DNA of 64,000 nt. Source: Acinetobacter sp. MB5. GTDB lineage: Bacteria > Pseudomonadota > Gammaproteobacteria > Pseudomonadales > Moraxellaceae. This document shows positions 9,489 through 18,372 of this stretch, one piece after another (within the stretch, counting starts at the first letter, position 1; each line of letters begins with the position of its first letter). The translations under genes were made by a program, and so were the position numbers. The stretch covers positions 434,001 to 498,000 of the forward strand of contig NZ_POVU01000001.1 in the NCBI RefSeq assembly GCF_003261585.1. The letters run 5' to 3'. A model generated the notes under the pieces. It was not told where the DNA came from. It saw only the letters and a program-made list of their open reading frames with translations, and ran no database searches.

Positions 9489-9944
9489 TTAAGCCAATGG
9501 AATAAAGCTTGAGGTTTGCGTTGACAACCCTTCTGCAATCACGGCTTGTTCATAAATTCTAGCTTCTGCAAGTGCAAAAGGATGAAATGCCATTTGTGTT
9601 AAGCGCTCTGCAATAAATGCAACCACATTCATATGACAAACCACCACAATCGACTCATATGGAAGTTTTGACAGCCAATCAATCGCAAGATCTGGATCGT
9701 CATCTGGTTTAATGCGATCACACAACATGACAGGCACATTCGAGAAATAATACTGAATATGTGCCAATGTTTCCTGCGCACGTAGCAATGGGCTCACTAC
9801 AAATAAATCTGGCTGAATTTTATGGCGCAAAAACTCTGCCGTTTGTTCAGCTTGTAGATGTCCACGTTCAGTCAGTGGGCGTTTGATATCATTACCATGA
9901 ACTGGACGAGCAGCCTCACCATGACGAACTAAAGTTAATTGCAT
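9489..9944 (-). CDS. sixA: Phosphohistidine phosphatase SixA
   Basis: Histidine-phosphatase superfamily protein of 151 residues. The catalytic RHGEA motif is at residues 7-11, followed by RPLTERG and SPLLRAQET; the second catalytic histidine is in VVVCHMN. E. coli SixA (161) removes phosphate from the HPt domain of ArcB and from the nitrogen phosphotransferase protein NPr. No ArcB is visible here, so the partner is unknown. It stands 60 bp downstream of gpsA on the same strand and could be read through from it. Confidence 0.88.
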   Translation of the reverse strand: MQLTLVRHGEAARPVHGNDIKRPLTERGHLQAEQTAEFLRHKIQPDLFVVSPLLRAQETLAHIQYYFSNVPVMLCDRIKPDDDPDLAIDWLSKLPYESIVVVCHMNVVAFIAERLTQMAFHPFALAEARIYEQAVIAEGLSTQTSSFIPLA

Positions 9945-10003
9945 AAAATTTCCTGAAAAAGTGCAATTAGGATTGTTTATAACTAAACAATGTGAAGATT
10001 GTC

Positions 10004-11077
10004 TTACACCTGCTGGTGTGGCAGAACAAATTCAACGTCGCTTCGATGTCCGCTTTTCATCAGCGACAAAGCAATCGAAAGTGGTGGTGCCTGTTCAAAG
10101 ATCACATCATACAATGCATTGGTAATTGGCATATAGACATCCAACTCTTTAGCACGGGTACGAACTTGTACAATGGTATTGATCCCTTCTGCTGTTTGAC
10201 CAAGCTCCTCTGTGGCTTGTTGAAGCGTCTTTCCTTGCCCCAAGGCATAACCGACCTGATAGTTACGGCTCAACGGACTATTACACGTTGCAAACAAGTC
10301 ACCAACACCAGACAACCCTAAGAATGTTAATGGATTAGCCCCTAATTTTACTGCAAATCGGCTCATTTCTGCCAATGCACGGGTTAAAATCATGCTTCGG
10401 GTATTTTCCCCTACGCCATGTGCAGCCGCCATTCCCATTGCAACCGCATAGATATTTTTCAATGCACCACCCAGCTCTACACCATGTACGTCATCACTGG
10501 CAAAAACACGGAATAATGCACTATGCAAAGCTTGTTGGACTGCATAACGAACTTGTTCTGAATGGCTCGCAATAACCGTTCCTGCTGGCATACCCGCCAT
10601 AATTTCTTTTGCCAAGTTAGGCCCTGACAACACGCCGTAAGGCACTTCTGGCAATTCTTCGCGAATAATTTCACTCATGAAGCTAAAGGTTTTCGCTTCA
10701 ATCCCTTTGGTCAATGAAATAATGGCTTGTGCAGTAATAAAGGGTTTAATTTTCTGGATAATACTACGAAATGAATGGCTTGGAATCGTAACTAAAATTA
10801 AATCGCGATCACGAACCGCATGCTCTAAATCAGCAGTCACGTGCAAACTATGTTCGAGTTCGAAATCAGGCAAATAGCGTTTATTAATATGGGTTTGATT
10901 GATTTCCTCTGCTGTATCAGCATCTCGAATCCAAAGCATGGTGTCGCAGCCATTACGTGCAGCTAAATTTGCCATGGCTGTTCCAAAACTACCACCACCA
11001 AGTACAGTCACACGTAATGCTGTTTTTTTATCAACAGGTACAGCTTCAACTAAATCTGTAAATTTTAATTCGGACAT
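10004..11077 (-). CDS. gpsA: Glycerol-3-phosphate dehydrogenase [NAD(P)+]
   Basis: Makes sn-glycerol 3-phosphate from dihydroxyacetone phosphate for phospholipid synthesis; cytoplasmic. The 357 residues include the nucleotide-binding GGGSFGTAMANLAA near 28-41, SLTKGIE, SGPNLAKEI, the catalytic-lysine segment ELGGALKNIYAVAMG and GLSGVGDLFATC. It has about 18 extra N-terminal residues compared with E. coli GpsA (339), as usual in Acinetobacter. It lies 16 bp after the nitroreductase gene and upstream of sixA. Confidence 0.97.
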   Translation of the reverse strand: MSELKFTDLVEAVPVDKKTALRVTVLGGGSFGTAMANLAARNGCDTMLWIRDADTAEEINQTHINKRYLPDFELEHSLHVTADLEHAVRDRDLILVTIPSHSFRSIIQKIKPFITAQAIISLTKGIEAKTFSFMSEIIREELPEVPYGVLSGPNLAKEIMAGMPAGTVIASHSEQVRYAVQQALHSALFRVFASDDVHGVELGGALKNIYAVAMGMAAAHGVGENTRSMILTRALAEMSRFAVKLGANPLTFLGLSGVGDLFATCNSPLSRNYQVGYALGQGKTLQQATEELGQTAEGINTIVQVRTRAKELDVYMPITNALYDVIFEQAPPLSIALSLMKSGHRSDVEFVLPHQQV

Positions 11078-11093
11078 AATTCTTTTATTACCT

Positions 11094-11696
11094 TTAAGAT
11101 GCTGACCAATAGCTTACATAATCAGAGATTGCGACTTCCGCACGTGGCGCCAATTCCTTCCCTGCCGTGCCCACATAAATGATTCCAGAAATCAAATCAT
11201 GTGCTTGCAAACCCAATGCTGCTTTCAAAGTCACCGACTCAACCACGGCACCAGTACGCCACATTGTGGCAAAACCTTGACTCTGAAGTGACAATAGAAA
11301 ATTTTCAACGGCAGCACCCGTACTTAAAATTTGCTCGAATTCAGGAACTTTTGCATGATCAACAATATGTGTTAATGCTAAAACCAGCATAGGTGCACGA
11401 AATGGATGATTTTTAACACGTTCTATTTGGACTGGATCTGTTTCTGGAAAATCTTGTCGCATTGAATTTGCAATAAGTTCACCAAATGCAGCTCGCTGGC
11501 TTTCTTCAATCACGACAAAACGTGTTGGCTTCAAACGGTGATGATCTGGTGCAGTTAATGCTGCTGCAAATGCCAACTCAAGTTGTTGAGCATTGGGTGC
11601 TGGTTCAACTAAAAGTCCCACTGACTGGCGCTGTTGAATATTGTCATGAACCACTGCTACTGTTGTATTTGCCATGAATATTGCAATCTTTTTCAT
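11094..11696 (-). CDS. Nitroreductase family protein (YdjA-like)
   Basis: FMN-dependent oxidoreductase of the small nitroreductase group, 200 residues. The segment AALTAPDHHRLKPTRFVVIE parallels YdjA (AGMRAPDHKSMQPWHFFVIE), and TGAAVENFLLSLQSQGFATMWRTG is the usual FMN/dimer region. The physiological substrate is unknown. A second in-frame ATG at residue 8 (11675) is an alternative start; neither has a clear ribosome binding site. It is 16 bp from gpsA and probably shares its transcript. Confidence 0.85.
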   Translation of the reverse strand: MKKIAIFMANTTVAVVHDNIQQRQSVGLLVEPAPNAQQLELAFAAALTAPDHHRLKPTRFVVIEESQRAAFGELIANSMRQDFPETDPVQIERVKNHPFRAPMLVLALTHIVDHAKVPEFEQILSTGAAVENFLLSLQSQGFATMWRTGAVVESVTLKAALGLQAHDLISGIIYVGTAGKELAPRAEVAISDYVSYWSAS

Positions 11697-11885
11697 TTAA
11701 ACAATTTAATTTAGATTAACATACTCTAAAAAATGAACTCTAGTTTTGCTGCAAGAAAAAATATTTCACTTAAACATTCGCAAAAATATCCATCATCTTG
11801 ACGTGAATATACACAATTTCCTCAATTTATCATGCACACTGACACATTCACATATTCAACTTAGCTATCTCTAAAAAAGGAAAAT

Positions 11886-12269
11886 ATGAACCAGACTATT
11901 CGTATTATCAGTTTTATCGGATTAGCAGCTTTCTTTAGTGCCTGTAGCTCAAATCCCTCTTCAACACTTGCCTTACAAAAAGAAAATCATGAATTTGAAG
12001 TAACAGGACTAGGTAAAACAGCCGTGATTGCAAAAAATAATGCCATTATGGCTGCCAATAAAACCTGTTCTAGACAAATACCTATAATTCGCAACGAATC
12101 CACAAGTTACAATGGTATTTTTAAAAATATGACCGATGAGCAAACTGGTCAGAGCATTACTGCTGCAACTGAAGTTCTGGGAGGAATCTTAGGTTACAGT
12201 CCAAAATTACAACGTGATGATGATTATCAAACAACCCTAACTTTTTTCTGTCAGCCTAAATCAACATAA
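11886..12269 (+). CDS. Small lipoprotein of unknown function
   Basis: A 127-residue protein with a lipoprotein signal ending FFSAC (lipobox Cys at residue 20), so it is likely anchored in a membrane facing the periplasm. Serine after the Cys argues for outer-membrane sorting. The mature domain has the pattern FEVTGLGKTAVIAKNNAIMA, a repeated-Ala helix seen in small stress lipoproteins, and two further cysteines (NKTCSRQ, TFFCQP) that could pair. A clear AAAGGA lies 6 bp before the ATG. Monocistronic, closed by a terminator. Function not recognised. Confidence 0.75.
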   Translation: MNQTIRIISFIGLAAFFSACSSNPSSTLALQKENHEFEVTGLGKTAVIAKNNAIMAANKTCSRQIPIIRNESTSYNGIFKNMTDEQTGQSITAATEVLGGILGYSPKLQRDDDYQTTLTFFCQPKST

Positions 12270-12297
12270 AAAAAGGGATCAATCATGATCCCTTTTT
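12268..12297. terminator. Bidirectional terminator
   Basis: AAAAAGGGATCA-ATCA-TGATCCCTTTTT hairpin lies between the lipoprotein gene (plus) and the helicase gene (minus), with A- and T-runs allowing use in both directions. Confidence 0.9.
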
Positions 12298-12313
12298 ATC
12301 TAAAAATCTTGGA

Positions 12314-13465
12314 TTAGCAATAACCATCTAAACGAGTAAGTGGTAATTTTTGTCCAATCGCTTTTTCAATATCAGACAAATAAAATGCATCATCTTCTGA
12401 CAAGAAGCTAATACTTACCCCTTGTGAACCCGCACGACCTGTACGTCCAATACGGTGTACATAATCTTCAGATTGCTCAGGCAAAGTGAAATTCACCACA
12501 TGTGATACACCATCAACATGAATACCACGACCCGCAACATCGGTTGCAATCATGATATTGTGCTGGCCATTTTTAAACTGATCGAGCATTTTTAAACGTT
12601 TGTCTTGGGCAATTTCACCAGACAACATCACCACTTTGTAGCCATCTTTTTTCAAGTTGTCATATAAACGACGCACTTGATCTCGACGGTTCGCAAAAAT
12701 CATGACTTTTTCAATCGGCTCATTATGCAAAACATCTTGCAATAACTTGTACTTGTCTCGATTAGAAACCACATACACACGCTGTTCAACATCTGCATTG
12801 GTTTTCTTTTCTGGCTCAATTTCGACTGTAACAGGCTCAAATAACCACTGACGGGCTAAGTTTAAAACGTCATAGCTAAAAGTTGCTGAAAACATCAGGG
12901 TTTGACGCTGCTCTTTACGCGGTGAAAAACGTACAATTCGTTTTACAGCAGGAATAAAGCCCATATCTAGCAAACGGTCAGCTTCATCAATCACTAGAAA
13001 TTCAACTTGATCCAACCAAACTTCTTTTTGCTCAGTAAAATCAATCAGACGGCCTGGTGTTGCCACCAAAATATCGACAAAACCAGCATCAAGCTGTTTT
13101 CTCTGTTTATCGAAATCAACACCGCCTAGTAACGTCACGACATTTAATGAGGTGAATTTGGTTAAATCTTTGGCGTCTTGCTCAATTTGTAAAGCCAATT
13201 CACGAGTTGGTGCTAAAATCAATGCGCGCGGTTCGCCACGATAACGCTGCTCTTGAATCGGATTATTCAGTAAATCATTAATAATACTAATTAAAAATGC
13301 AGCCGTTTTCCCTGTTCCTGTTTGCGCTCGACCAATTGCATCATGGCCTGCCAGCGTAAACTTTAAAACCTTTTCTTGAATCGGCGTCATGCTGGTAAAG
13401 CCCAACGCGTCTATCGCCTGTTTTAACTGAGGATGTAAATTTAAGGTTTCGAAACCAGATGACAT
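12314..13465 (-). CDS. rhlB: DEAD-box RNA helicase, RhlB-like
   Basis: ATP-dependent RNA helicase of 383 residues holding just the two RecA-like domains. All motifs are present: FTSMTPIQ (Q motif), AQTGTGKT (I), PTRELALQ (Ia), [13 protein letters not shown] (II), MFSATFS (III) and [10 protein letters not shown] (VI). The short length without a basic C-terminal tail, and [15 protein letters not shown], fit the RhlB group; E. coli RhlB belongs to the RNA degradosome and is 421 long. Whether it binds RNase E here is not visible. RhlE is the main alternative. It lies downstream of the cold-shock gene but behind a terminator. Confidence 0.85.
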   Translation of the reverse strand: MSSGFETLNLHPQLKQAIDALGFTSMTPIQEKVLKFTLAGHDAIGRAQTGTGKTAAFLISIINDLLNNPIQEQRYRGEPRALILAPTRELALQIEQDAKDLTKFTSLNVVTLLGGVDFDKQRKQLDAGFVDILVATPGRLIDFTEQKEVWLDQVEFLVIDEADRLLDMGFIPAVKRIVRFSPRKEQRQTLMFSATFSYDVLNLARQWLFEPVTVEIEPEKKTNADVEQRVYVVSNRDKYKLLQDVLHNEPIEKVMIFANRRDQVRRLYDNLKKDGYKVVMLSGEIAQDKRLKMLDQFKNGQHNIMIATDVAGRGIHVDGVSHVVNFTLPEQSEDYVHRIGRTGRAGSQGVSISFLSEDDAFYLSDIEKAIGQKLPLTRLDGYC

Positions 13466-13512
13466 AAACCTGTTAATCCGTTATGCGCGTAAAATAAGTC
13501 GCCATTATAAAC

Positions 13513-13543
13513 AAAAAACGCCCCAAATGTTATGGGGCGTTTT
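13513..13543 (-). terminator. Terminator after the cold-shock gene
   Basis: ACGCCCCA-TAACATT-TGGGGCGT hairpin (minus strand) followed by TTTTTTG. It separates the cold-shock gene from rhlB. Confidence 0.88.
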
Positions 13544-13565
13544 CGCGGTTAAGCACTTAAAAAGA

Positions 13566-13778
13566 TCAGTCTAATGGCTGAACTTCTTCTGCTTGGAAAC
13601 CTTTTTGACCTTGTACAACGCTGAATTCAACGCGTTGACCGTCACGAAGTGAACGGTGACCGTCGCCTAAGATAGCGCGGAAGTGAACGAATACGTCATC
13701 ACCGCTGCTACGTTGAATAAAGCCAAAACCTTTAGTGTCGTTGAACCATTTAACTACGCCTTGTTCACGTACTGTCAT
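13566..13778 (-). CDS. Cold-shock protein (CspA family)
   Basis: A 70-residue single cold-shock domain that binds single-stranded RNA or DNA. RNP1 is KGFGFIQR (16-23) and RNP2 is VFVHF (29-33); the N-terminus [15 protein letters not shown] is typical. AGAGGA lies 7 bp before the ATG. The gene has a long upstream region that would form an extended 5' leader, as in cold-induced csp mRNAs, but whether this copy is cold-induced cannot be read from sequence. The particular paralogue (cspA/C/E) is undetermined. Confidence 0.93.
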   Translation of the reverse strand: MTVREQGVVKWFNDTKGFGFIQRSSGDDVFVHFRAILGDGHRSLRDGQRVEFSVVQGQKGFQAEEVQPLD

Positions 13779-14128
13779 TAGTTAATCCTCTGTGATTAAA
13801 AAAAAGGATCACCCGGTGTTGCAAACAGTAGAGCGACAAGGTTTAAAAATAGTTATTATTTTTAAGCTTGTGATCATTCTGTAAAACTATTAACAAAATC
13901 CGGTTATATCCACATTGTCATAGGTTTTTTGCGAAATTGCATCCTACATACGGTTCCGAGAGTAGCACGCCTTTCAGTGAATTGATACAAAAATTTTTCA
14001 TAAATATTGCATTTTATCAGGTATTTTTTTCTTACATTTAGATTGATTTTTAAGACCACCTTCCCCTTTTTTTTACCTAGGTTTTTTTGTTACTATTTGG
14101 AGCTTTATTGAATTTAGAATCAAGTTTT
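13779..14128. other. Intergenic region: csp leader and divergent promoters
   Basis: About 350 bp between the divergent csp (minus) and tusA-like (plus) genes with no coding signal. It is AT-rich near the plus-strand gene with long T-runs. On the csp side it probably holds the promoter and a leader of unknown length. No confident -35/-10 pair or known riboswitch was recognised. Confidence 0.5.
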
Positions 14129-14365
14129 ATGTCCGATCCTAAAGCAACTTTCATGGAAATTGATGCAATGGGAAAACCATGTCCTATGCCTTTATTGATG
14201 TTGAAACGCGCAATAAAATCCACATCGACTCAGCAAAAGTTCTGTTTAAAAGCATCAGATCCAAACAGCGAAATCGATATTTTACGCTACTGCCAAATGC
14301 AGAATCTAAGCTGTCAGATGATTAAAATTACTGAACATGAATTACACTACCTCATTGAATCTTAA
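14129..14365 (+). CDS. TusA/SirA-like sulfurtransferase family protein
   Basis: A 78-residue TusA-family protein. The family signature is MGKPCPMPLLMLKRAIK, with the sulfur-carrier cysteine in the CPMP motif at residue 16. TusA passes persulfide sulfur to tRNA thiolation or molybdenum cofactor synthesis; short paralogues have other roles, so no symbol is given. The frame is open back to 14087, but the upstream residues are unlike the family and the ATG at 14129 gives a standard start. It precedes rpoH by about 140 bp in the same direction. Confidence 0.85.
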   Translation: MSDPKATFMEIDAMGKPCPMPLLMLKRAIKSTSTQQKFCLKASDPNSEIDILRYCQMQNLSCQMIKITEHELHYLIES

Positions 14366-14431
14366 TGAATAACACATGTACATAATTTGAAGACGCTGGC
14401 ATAAAAAATTACATTTCTCTACCCTTTTTAC

Positions 14432-14459
14432 CTTAATTCTGCTTACAAAGCAGATTAAG
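14432..14459. repeat. Strong dyad in the rpoH upstream region
   Basis: CTTAATTCTGCTT (14432-14444), loop ACA, AAGCAGATTAAG (14448-14459): a 12-bp stem with one bulged T, 45-73 bp before the rpoH ATG. There is no T-run after it. It could be an operator palindrome or a leader RNA hairpin. Confidence 0.55.
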
Positions 14460-14504
14460 ATAAACATATTGATTTTGACTAGCTCATCCCTATAAGGAGT
14501 TTTC

Positions 14505-15374
14505 ATGACTGACAGCAGCAATCAATTGATGCCCCTGTCATTGTCTGCACCTGGTGTGAACCTAGGCGCATACATCAGTACTGTCAATCAGATTCCAATT
14601 TTAACTGCCGAACAAGAAAAAGAGTTGGCGGAACGCTATTACTACGACCAAGATCTTGACGCAGCAAAAATGCTGGTCATGTCACATCTACGTTTCGTTG
14701 TACATATTGCACGCACCTATGCAGGCTATGGCTTGCCACAAGGCGACCTGATTCAAGAAGGCAACTTAGGCTTAATGAAAGCCGTAAAACGTTTTGACCC
14801 GAATATGGGCGTGCGTTTAGTGTCTTTTGCAGTGCATTGGATTAAAGCAGAAATTCATGAATATGTGATTCGTAACTGGCGAATTGTCAAAATTGCCACG
14901 ACCAAAGCACAGCGTAAGTTATTTTTTAATCTTCGTAGCTTAAAAAAATCAAGCAAACGCTTAACGCTTGAGGAAGCACAATCGATTGCCAATGACCTGA
15001 ATGTTACTCCAGAACAAGTTCTGGAAATGGAAGGTCGTTTAACCGCATACGATGCAGCTTTTGAAGCGCAAAACGATGACGATGACGAAGGTTCAACCCA
15101 TATTGCACCTGCATTGTACTTAGAAGATAGTCGTTATGACCCTGCCCGTTTGGTCGAAAATGAAGACTATGAAGAGCAAAGTACATCTGCACTGCACGAT
15201 GCCATGAATCAGCTTGATGATCGCTCTCGTAATATTTTACAGCGTCGCTGGTTAGACGATGACAAATCAACCTTACACGAGCTCGCAGCCGAATATAATG
15301 TCTCAGCAGAGCGTATTCGTCAGCTTGAAAAAAATGCGATGGAAAAAATTAAAGTTGCGATGTCATCCAACTAA
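14505..15374 (+). CDS. rpoH: RNA polymerase heat-shock sigma factor (sigma-32)
   Basis: The 289 residues include region 2 ([50 protein letters not shown]), the RpoH box [10 protein letters not shown] that is diagnostic for sigma-32, and region 4 with [20 protein letters not shown] followed by [14 protein letters not shown]. It directs heat-shock promoters and is controlled in E. coli by DnaK and FtsH. TAAGGAG precedes the ATG. The ftsYEX genes, its usual neighbours in many gammaproteobacteria, are not here. A 12-bp dyad lies upstream. Confidence 0.98.
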   Translation: MTDSSNQLMPLSLSAPGVNLGAYISTVNQIPILTAEQEKELAERYYYDQDLDAAKMLVMSHLRFVVHIARTYAGYGLPQGDLIQEGNLGLMKAVKRFDPNMGVRLVSFAVHWIKAEIHEYVIRNWRIVKIATTKAQRKLFFNLRSLKKSSKRLTLEEAQSIANDLNVTPEQVLEMEGRLTAYDAAFEAQNDDDDEGSTHIAPALYLEDSRYDPARLVENEDYEEQSTSALHDAMNQLDDRSRNILQRRWLDDDKSTLHELAAEYNVSAERIRQLEKNAMEKIKVAMSSN

Positions 15375-15402
15375 ATTTTCCGTTCATAAAAATGAATAAA
15401 TT

Positions 15403-15426
15403 AGGCTGATTCTTCAGCCTTTTTTG
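15403..15426 (+). terminator. rpoH terminator
   Basis: AGGCTGA-TTCT-TCAGCCT hairpin followed by TTTTTTG, 28 bp after the rpoH stop. Confidence 0.85.
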
Positions 15427-15509
15427 TTGCCCAAGTTTCATGCAAATAATCGTAACCCACCCAAAAATCTATGTTATGGTATAGCGCAAATTCTTGACGG
15501 AATAGCGCA

Positions 15510-15875
15510 ATGTGGCTTGCAATCTCTGCGTTAAATCTTGCTCTTGCAGTAATCCTCGGTGCCTTTGGTGCACACGGTTTAAAAGCTCGGGCAACCATTG
15601 ACCAACTTTCTTGGTGGCATACTGCAACCGATTACTTTTTTTATCATGCGCTTGGATTATTAGCCCTTGCGATTTTAGCGAAAGTGTCACCACAGTTCCC
15701 AATCAAGGTCAGCTTTATTTGCATTCAAATTGGGATTGTATTCTTCTGTGGTTCACTCTATGTCATGGGCTTAGGTTTACCCCGTATTTTAGGGGCGATT
15801 ACGCCAATTGGCGGTGCTTTTATGATTATTGGATGGTTAGCATTGGCTTGGAATGCCATGAAATTTGCAAAATGA
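15510..15875 (+). CDS. DUF423 membrane protein (YgdD-like)
   Basis: Inner-membrane protein of 121 residues with four hydrophobic helices. The N-terminus with LGAFGAHGLKA and the inner motif FCGSLYVMGLG...LGAITPIGGAFMIIGW are the DUF423 hallmarks. Function is unknown; E. coli YgdD is the best-known member. It lies 7 bp before thiS and may be co-transcribed with thiSG, which is worth noting but does not prove a role in thiamine synthesis. Confidence 0.88.
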   Translation: MWLAISALNLALAVILGAFGAHGLKARATIDQLSWWHTATDYFFYHALGLLALAILAKVSPQFPIKVSFICIQIGIVFFCGSLYVMGLGLPRILGAITPIGGAFMIIGWLALAWNAMKFAK

Positions 15876-15882
15876 GGACAGC

Positions 15883-16080
15883 ATGCAAATCTTTTTAAAC
15901 GGCGTGGCAACTGAAACGTCTTGTGAAAACCTACTTACATTAGTTCAATCTCTAGCCTTAGAAAACAAACGCTTTGCGGTTGAACTCAATGAAATGATTG
16001 TGCCGAAATCAAAATTAGAACAAACACAGATTCAAGCTCAAGATCATATTGAAATTATTCATGCCGTTGGTGGTGGTTAA
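15883..16080 (+). CDS. thiS: Thiamine sulfur carrier protein ThiS
   Basis: Ubiquitin-like sulfur carrier of 65 residues for thiazole formation. It ends in the diagnostic AVGGG; the C-terminal Gly is adenylated and thiocarboxylated. The start at 15883 (MQIFLNGV) is used instead of an in-frame upstream ATG at 15865 because it gives the family N-terminus and has GAGGACAGC before it. It overlaps nothing and is 12 bp before thiG, its partner. Confidence 0.95.
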   Translation: MQIFLNGVATETSCENLLTLVQSLALENKRFAVELNEMIVPKSKLEQTQIQAQDHIEIIHAVGGG

Positions 16081-16092
16081 TAGGACATAATT

Positions 16093-16893
16093 ATGCAAGA
16101 CGCTCAATTTAACGATTCCCCTTTAATTATTGGTTCACGTACTTTTCAATCCCGCCTATTGGTTGGCACAGGCAAGTACAAAGATCTCAATGAAACAGAT
16201 TTAGCGATTCAAGCCAGTGGCGCAGAAATTGTGACTGTTGCAATTCGCCGTGTGAATATTGGTCAGCACCCAGATCAACCGAACTTACTTTCTGTTGTTC
16301 CACCAGAGAAATACACAATTCTGCCAAATACAGCAGGCTGTTTCGATGCCAATAGCGCAGTTCGTACCTGTATGCTGGCACGTGAACTGCTTGATGGTCA
16401 CAATTTAGTGAAACTTGAAGTCTTGGGTGATGAAAAAACCTTGTACCCAAATATCACTGAAACGCTGAAAGCTGCACGCACCTTGATTGATGATGGTTTT
16501 GAAATCATGGTCTATACCTCAGATGACCCAATTGTGGCACAAGAGCTTGAGAGCATGGGCTGTGTGGCAATTATGCCTTTGGGCAGCTTGATTGGTTCAG
16601 GTTTGGGCATTTTAAATCCACATACCATTTCCATCATTAAAGAAAATGCAAAAGTTCCAGTGTTGGTCGATGCAGGTGTGGGTACTGCCAGCGATGCTGC
16701 GATTGCAATGGAATTAGGTTGTGATGGTGTGCTGATGAATACTGCGATTGCCAATGCACAAAACCCGATTTTAATGGCATCTGCCATGAAAAAAGCAGTT
16801 GAAGCAGGTCGTGAAGCCTTCTTGGCAGGTCGTATGCCACGCAAGCGCATGGCAAATGCCAGCTCACCTGAAACGGGTTATTTCTTTAAATAA
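16093..16893 (+). CDS. thiG: Thiazole synthase
   Basis: TIM-barrel enzyme (266 residues) combining deoxyxylulose phosphate, ThiS thiocarboxylate and dehydroglycine into the thiazole phosphate of thiamine. Motifs are [34 protein letters not shown] with the Schiff-base lysine, [21 protein letters not shown] and [13 protein letters not shown] lies before the ATG. The unit thiS-thiG has no recognisable TPP riboswitch upstream, and thiF, thiH or thiO are not adjacent. Confidence 0.97.
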   Translation: MQDAQFNDSPLIIGSRTFQSRLLVGTGKYKDLNETDLAIQASGAEIVTVAIRRVNIGQHPDQPNLLSVVPPEKYTILPNTAGCFDANSAVRTCMLARELLDGHNLVKLEVLGDEKTLYPNITETLKAARTLIDDGFEIMVYTSDDPIVAQELESMGCVAIMPLGSLIGSGLGILNPHTISIIKENAKVPVLVDAGVGTASDAAIAMELGCDGVLMNTAIANAQNPILMASAMKKAVEAGREAFLAGRMPRKRMANASSPETGYFFK

Positions 16894-16907
16894 TTCAAAT
16901 GAGTGCA

Positions 16908-16938
16908 TAAAAAAGCCAAGTTAAACTTGGCTTTTTTT
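16908..16938. terminator. Bidirectional terminator after thiG
   Basis: AAAAAAGCCAAG-TTAAA-CTTGGCTTTTTTT hairpin between the convergent ends of thiG and the 16940 gene; the T-run partly overlaps the region next to the minus-strand stop codon. Confidence 0.9.
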
Positions 16939-16939
16939 A

Positions 16940-17410
16940 TTACCAGCGAAACTTGTCCCAGTTTTCTGGGTTCGCCCAAAACTTCGAGTTAAACCAGTCA
17001 GGCACATGCTTGTAAGTCAAAATATTAAACTGCCACAAGGTCAAATTGCCCTGTTGCTGCGTTTTATCTAACATTTGAGTTAAGCCCAAAGCGCGCATTA
17101 ATTGCGTATCCTGATTTGGACACACCACCACCAAGCGTTTTGCCATAAGATCACGCAATTTCACCAAAAGTCGCGACTTCTCGGTATCGGTTAAATTTTG
17201 CATTTCTGGGGTGTCGAGCAAAATAAAACCCAAATCATAGCGACGGGTAAAAGGCAGACTTAAAAAATCAGATACGTTAAAATATTGCCAGTCAATTGAG
17301 TGTTGTAAGCCGTGTTGGCAAAGATCCTGTCCAATACATAATGCAGTTTCAATGGGCTGCTCCTGACATAAATCGTCTAGCATTGAAGTGATGACATTTT
17401 GTTCAGCCAT
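16940..17410 (-). CDS. Conserved protein of unknown function (DUF6231-like)
   Basis: A 156-residue cytoplasmic protein. RYDLGFILLDTPEMQNLT and KRLVVVCPNQDTQL suggest the alternating strands and helices of a Rossmann-like fold, recalling small methyltransferase-like proteins, but no SAM motif is evident. A family called DUF6231 in pseudomonads looks similar from memory. The ATG at 17410 has AAGGTG 8 bp before it and is preferred to a GTG three codons upstream. It is divergent from the DUF2797 gene with only 36 bp between the start codons, so the pair shares a promoter region. Confidence 0.7.
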   Translation of the reverse strand: MAEQNVITSMLDDLCQEQPIETALCIGQDLCQHGLQHSIDWQYFNVSDFLSLPFTRRYDLGFILLDTPEMQNLTDTEKSRLLVKLRDLMAKRLVVVCPNQDTQLMRALGLTQMLDKTQQQGNLTLWQFNILTYKHVPDWFNSKFWANPENWDKFRW

Positions 17411-17446
17411 AAACTGCACCTTTATCTGAGTTAGAGAGAAATTGAT

Positions 17447-18316
17447 ATGGAATTACAAGGCATTTGCCATAAAATGCATGCCGATTTAGCCAACCATAGT
17501 GTAACCGAACAGAACACTCAAAAAGCGCATGTTGAATACAGCTTTATTCTAGACCAATCTCAGATCAATTTACCCTTTACTTTAGGCCAAGAGCTTGAAA
17601 TTGAATGGACTGGGAAGATTTACTGCGTTTCTTGCGGTGCAAAAACACCTAAATCCTATTCACAAGGTCACTGTTTTAAATGTTTTAAAACTAAAGCGTC
17701 TTGTGACATGTGTATCATGAAGCCTGAAACCTGCCATTATCATCTTGGAACTTGCCGTGAAGATGAGTTTGCTCACAGTGTCTGCTTTCAACCGCATATT
17801 GTCTATTTAGCCAACTCAAGTGCCCTCAAAGTCGGCATTACCCGTATTAGTCAAATGCCAACACGTTGGTTAGATCAGGGTGCAACCCAAGCTTTACCCA
17901 TTATGCAAGTGGGTTCACGGCGCTTGTCAGGGCAACTTGAAATTATGTTTGGCGAACAAGTGGCGGATAAAACAGACTGGCGTAAGCTACTCAAAGGTGA
18001 AGCTGAACCTCTGAATCTGATTGAAGTTCGTGAGCAACTGGTCGAAGAATTTGCACCTAAAATTCAGCGTATTCGTGAAGAATTCAGTCAAAATCTGGAG
18101 TTTGATGAAGGCATTCAACTGCTTGAAGACGAAAAAATGCGGGAATTTGTTTATCCTGTTGAACAATATCCTGAAAAAATCAAATCGCATAATTTGGATA
18201 AAACCCCAACCATCCGTGGCGTTTTACAAGGGATTAAAGGTCAATATTTGATTTTAGATACGGGCGTGATCAACATTCGTAAATACACAGGTTACGAAAT
18301 CATTATTCGCACCTAA
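17447..18316 (+). CDS. DUF2797 zinc-ribbon protein
   Basis: A 289-residue protein with an N-terminal cysteine cluster: CVSCGAKTPKSYSQGHC, then CFKTKASCDMC, then CHYHLGTC, together matching one or two zinc ribbons (about residues 62-103). The segment YLANSSALKVGITR near 122-135 resembles the GIY-YIG nuclease core, as in DUF2797 proteins. The C-terminal third is acidic, ending with a small beta domain. The function is unknown; nucleic-acid binding is plausible. It is divergent from the 156-residue unknown beside it, an arrangement worth following for a shared role. Confidence 0.8.
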   Translation: MELQGICHKMHADLANHSVTEQNTQKAHVEYSFILDQSQINLPFTLGQELEIEWTGKIYCVSCGAKTPKSYSQGHCFKCFKTKASCDMCIMKPETCHYHLGTCREDEFAHSVCFQPHIVYLANSSALKVGITRISQMPTRWLDQGATQALPIMQVGSRRLSGQLEIMFGEQVADKTDWRKLLKGEAEPLNLIEVREQLVEEFAPKIQRIREEFSQNLEFDEGIQLLEDEKMREFVYPVEQYPEKIKSHNLDKTPTIRGVLQGIKGQYLILDTGVINIRKYTGYEIIIRT

Positions 18317-18329
18317 ATTTAAAATCATC

Positions 18330-18357
18330 AAAAAGGCAGGAAATTCCTGCCTTTTTC
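18330..18357. terminator. Bidirectional terminator
   Basis: AAAAAGGCAGG-AAATT-CCTGCCTTTTT hairpin between the convergent DUF2797 gene and lpxB. Confidence 0.9.
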
Positions 18358-18372
18358 GATTTAAAAATAGTC

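Noticed and set aside
15427..15882. TPP riboswitch before thiS
   Set aside because: No CTGAGA-type conserved core or paired P1/P3 elements were seen in the DUF423/thiS upstream DNA.
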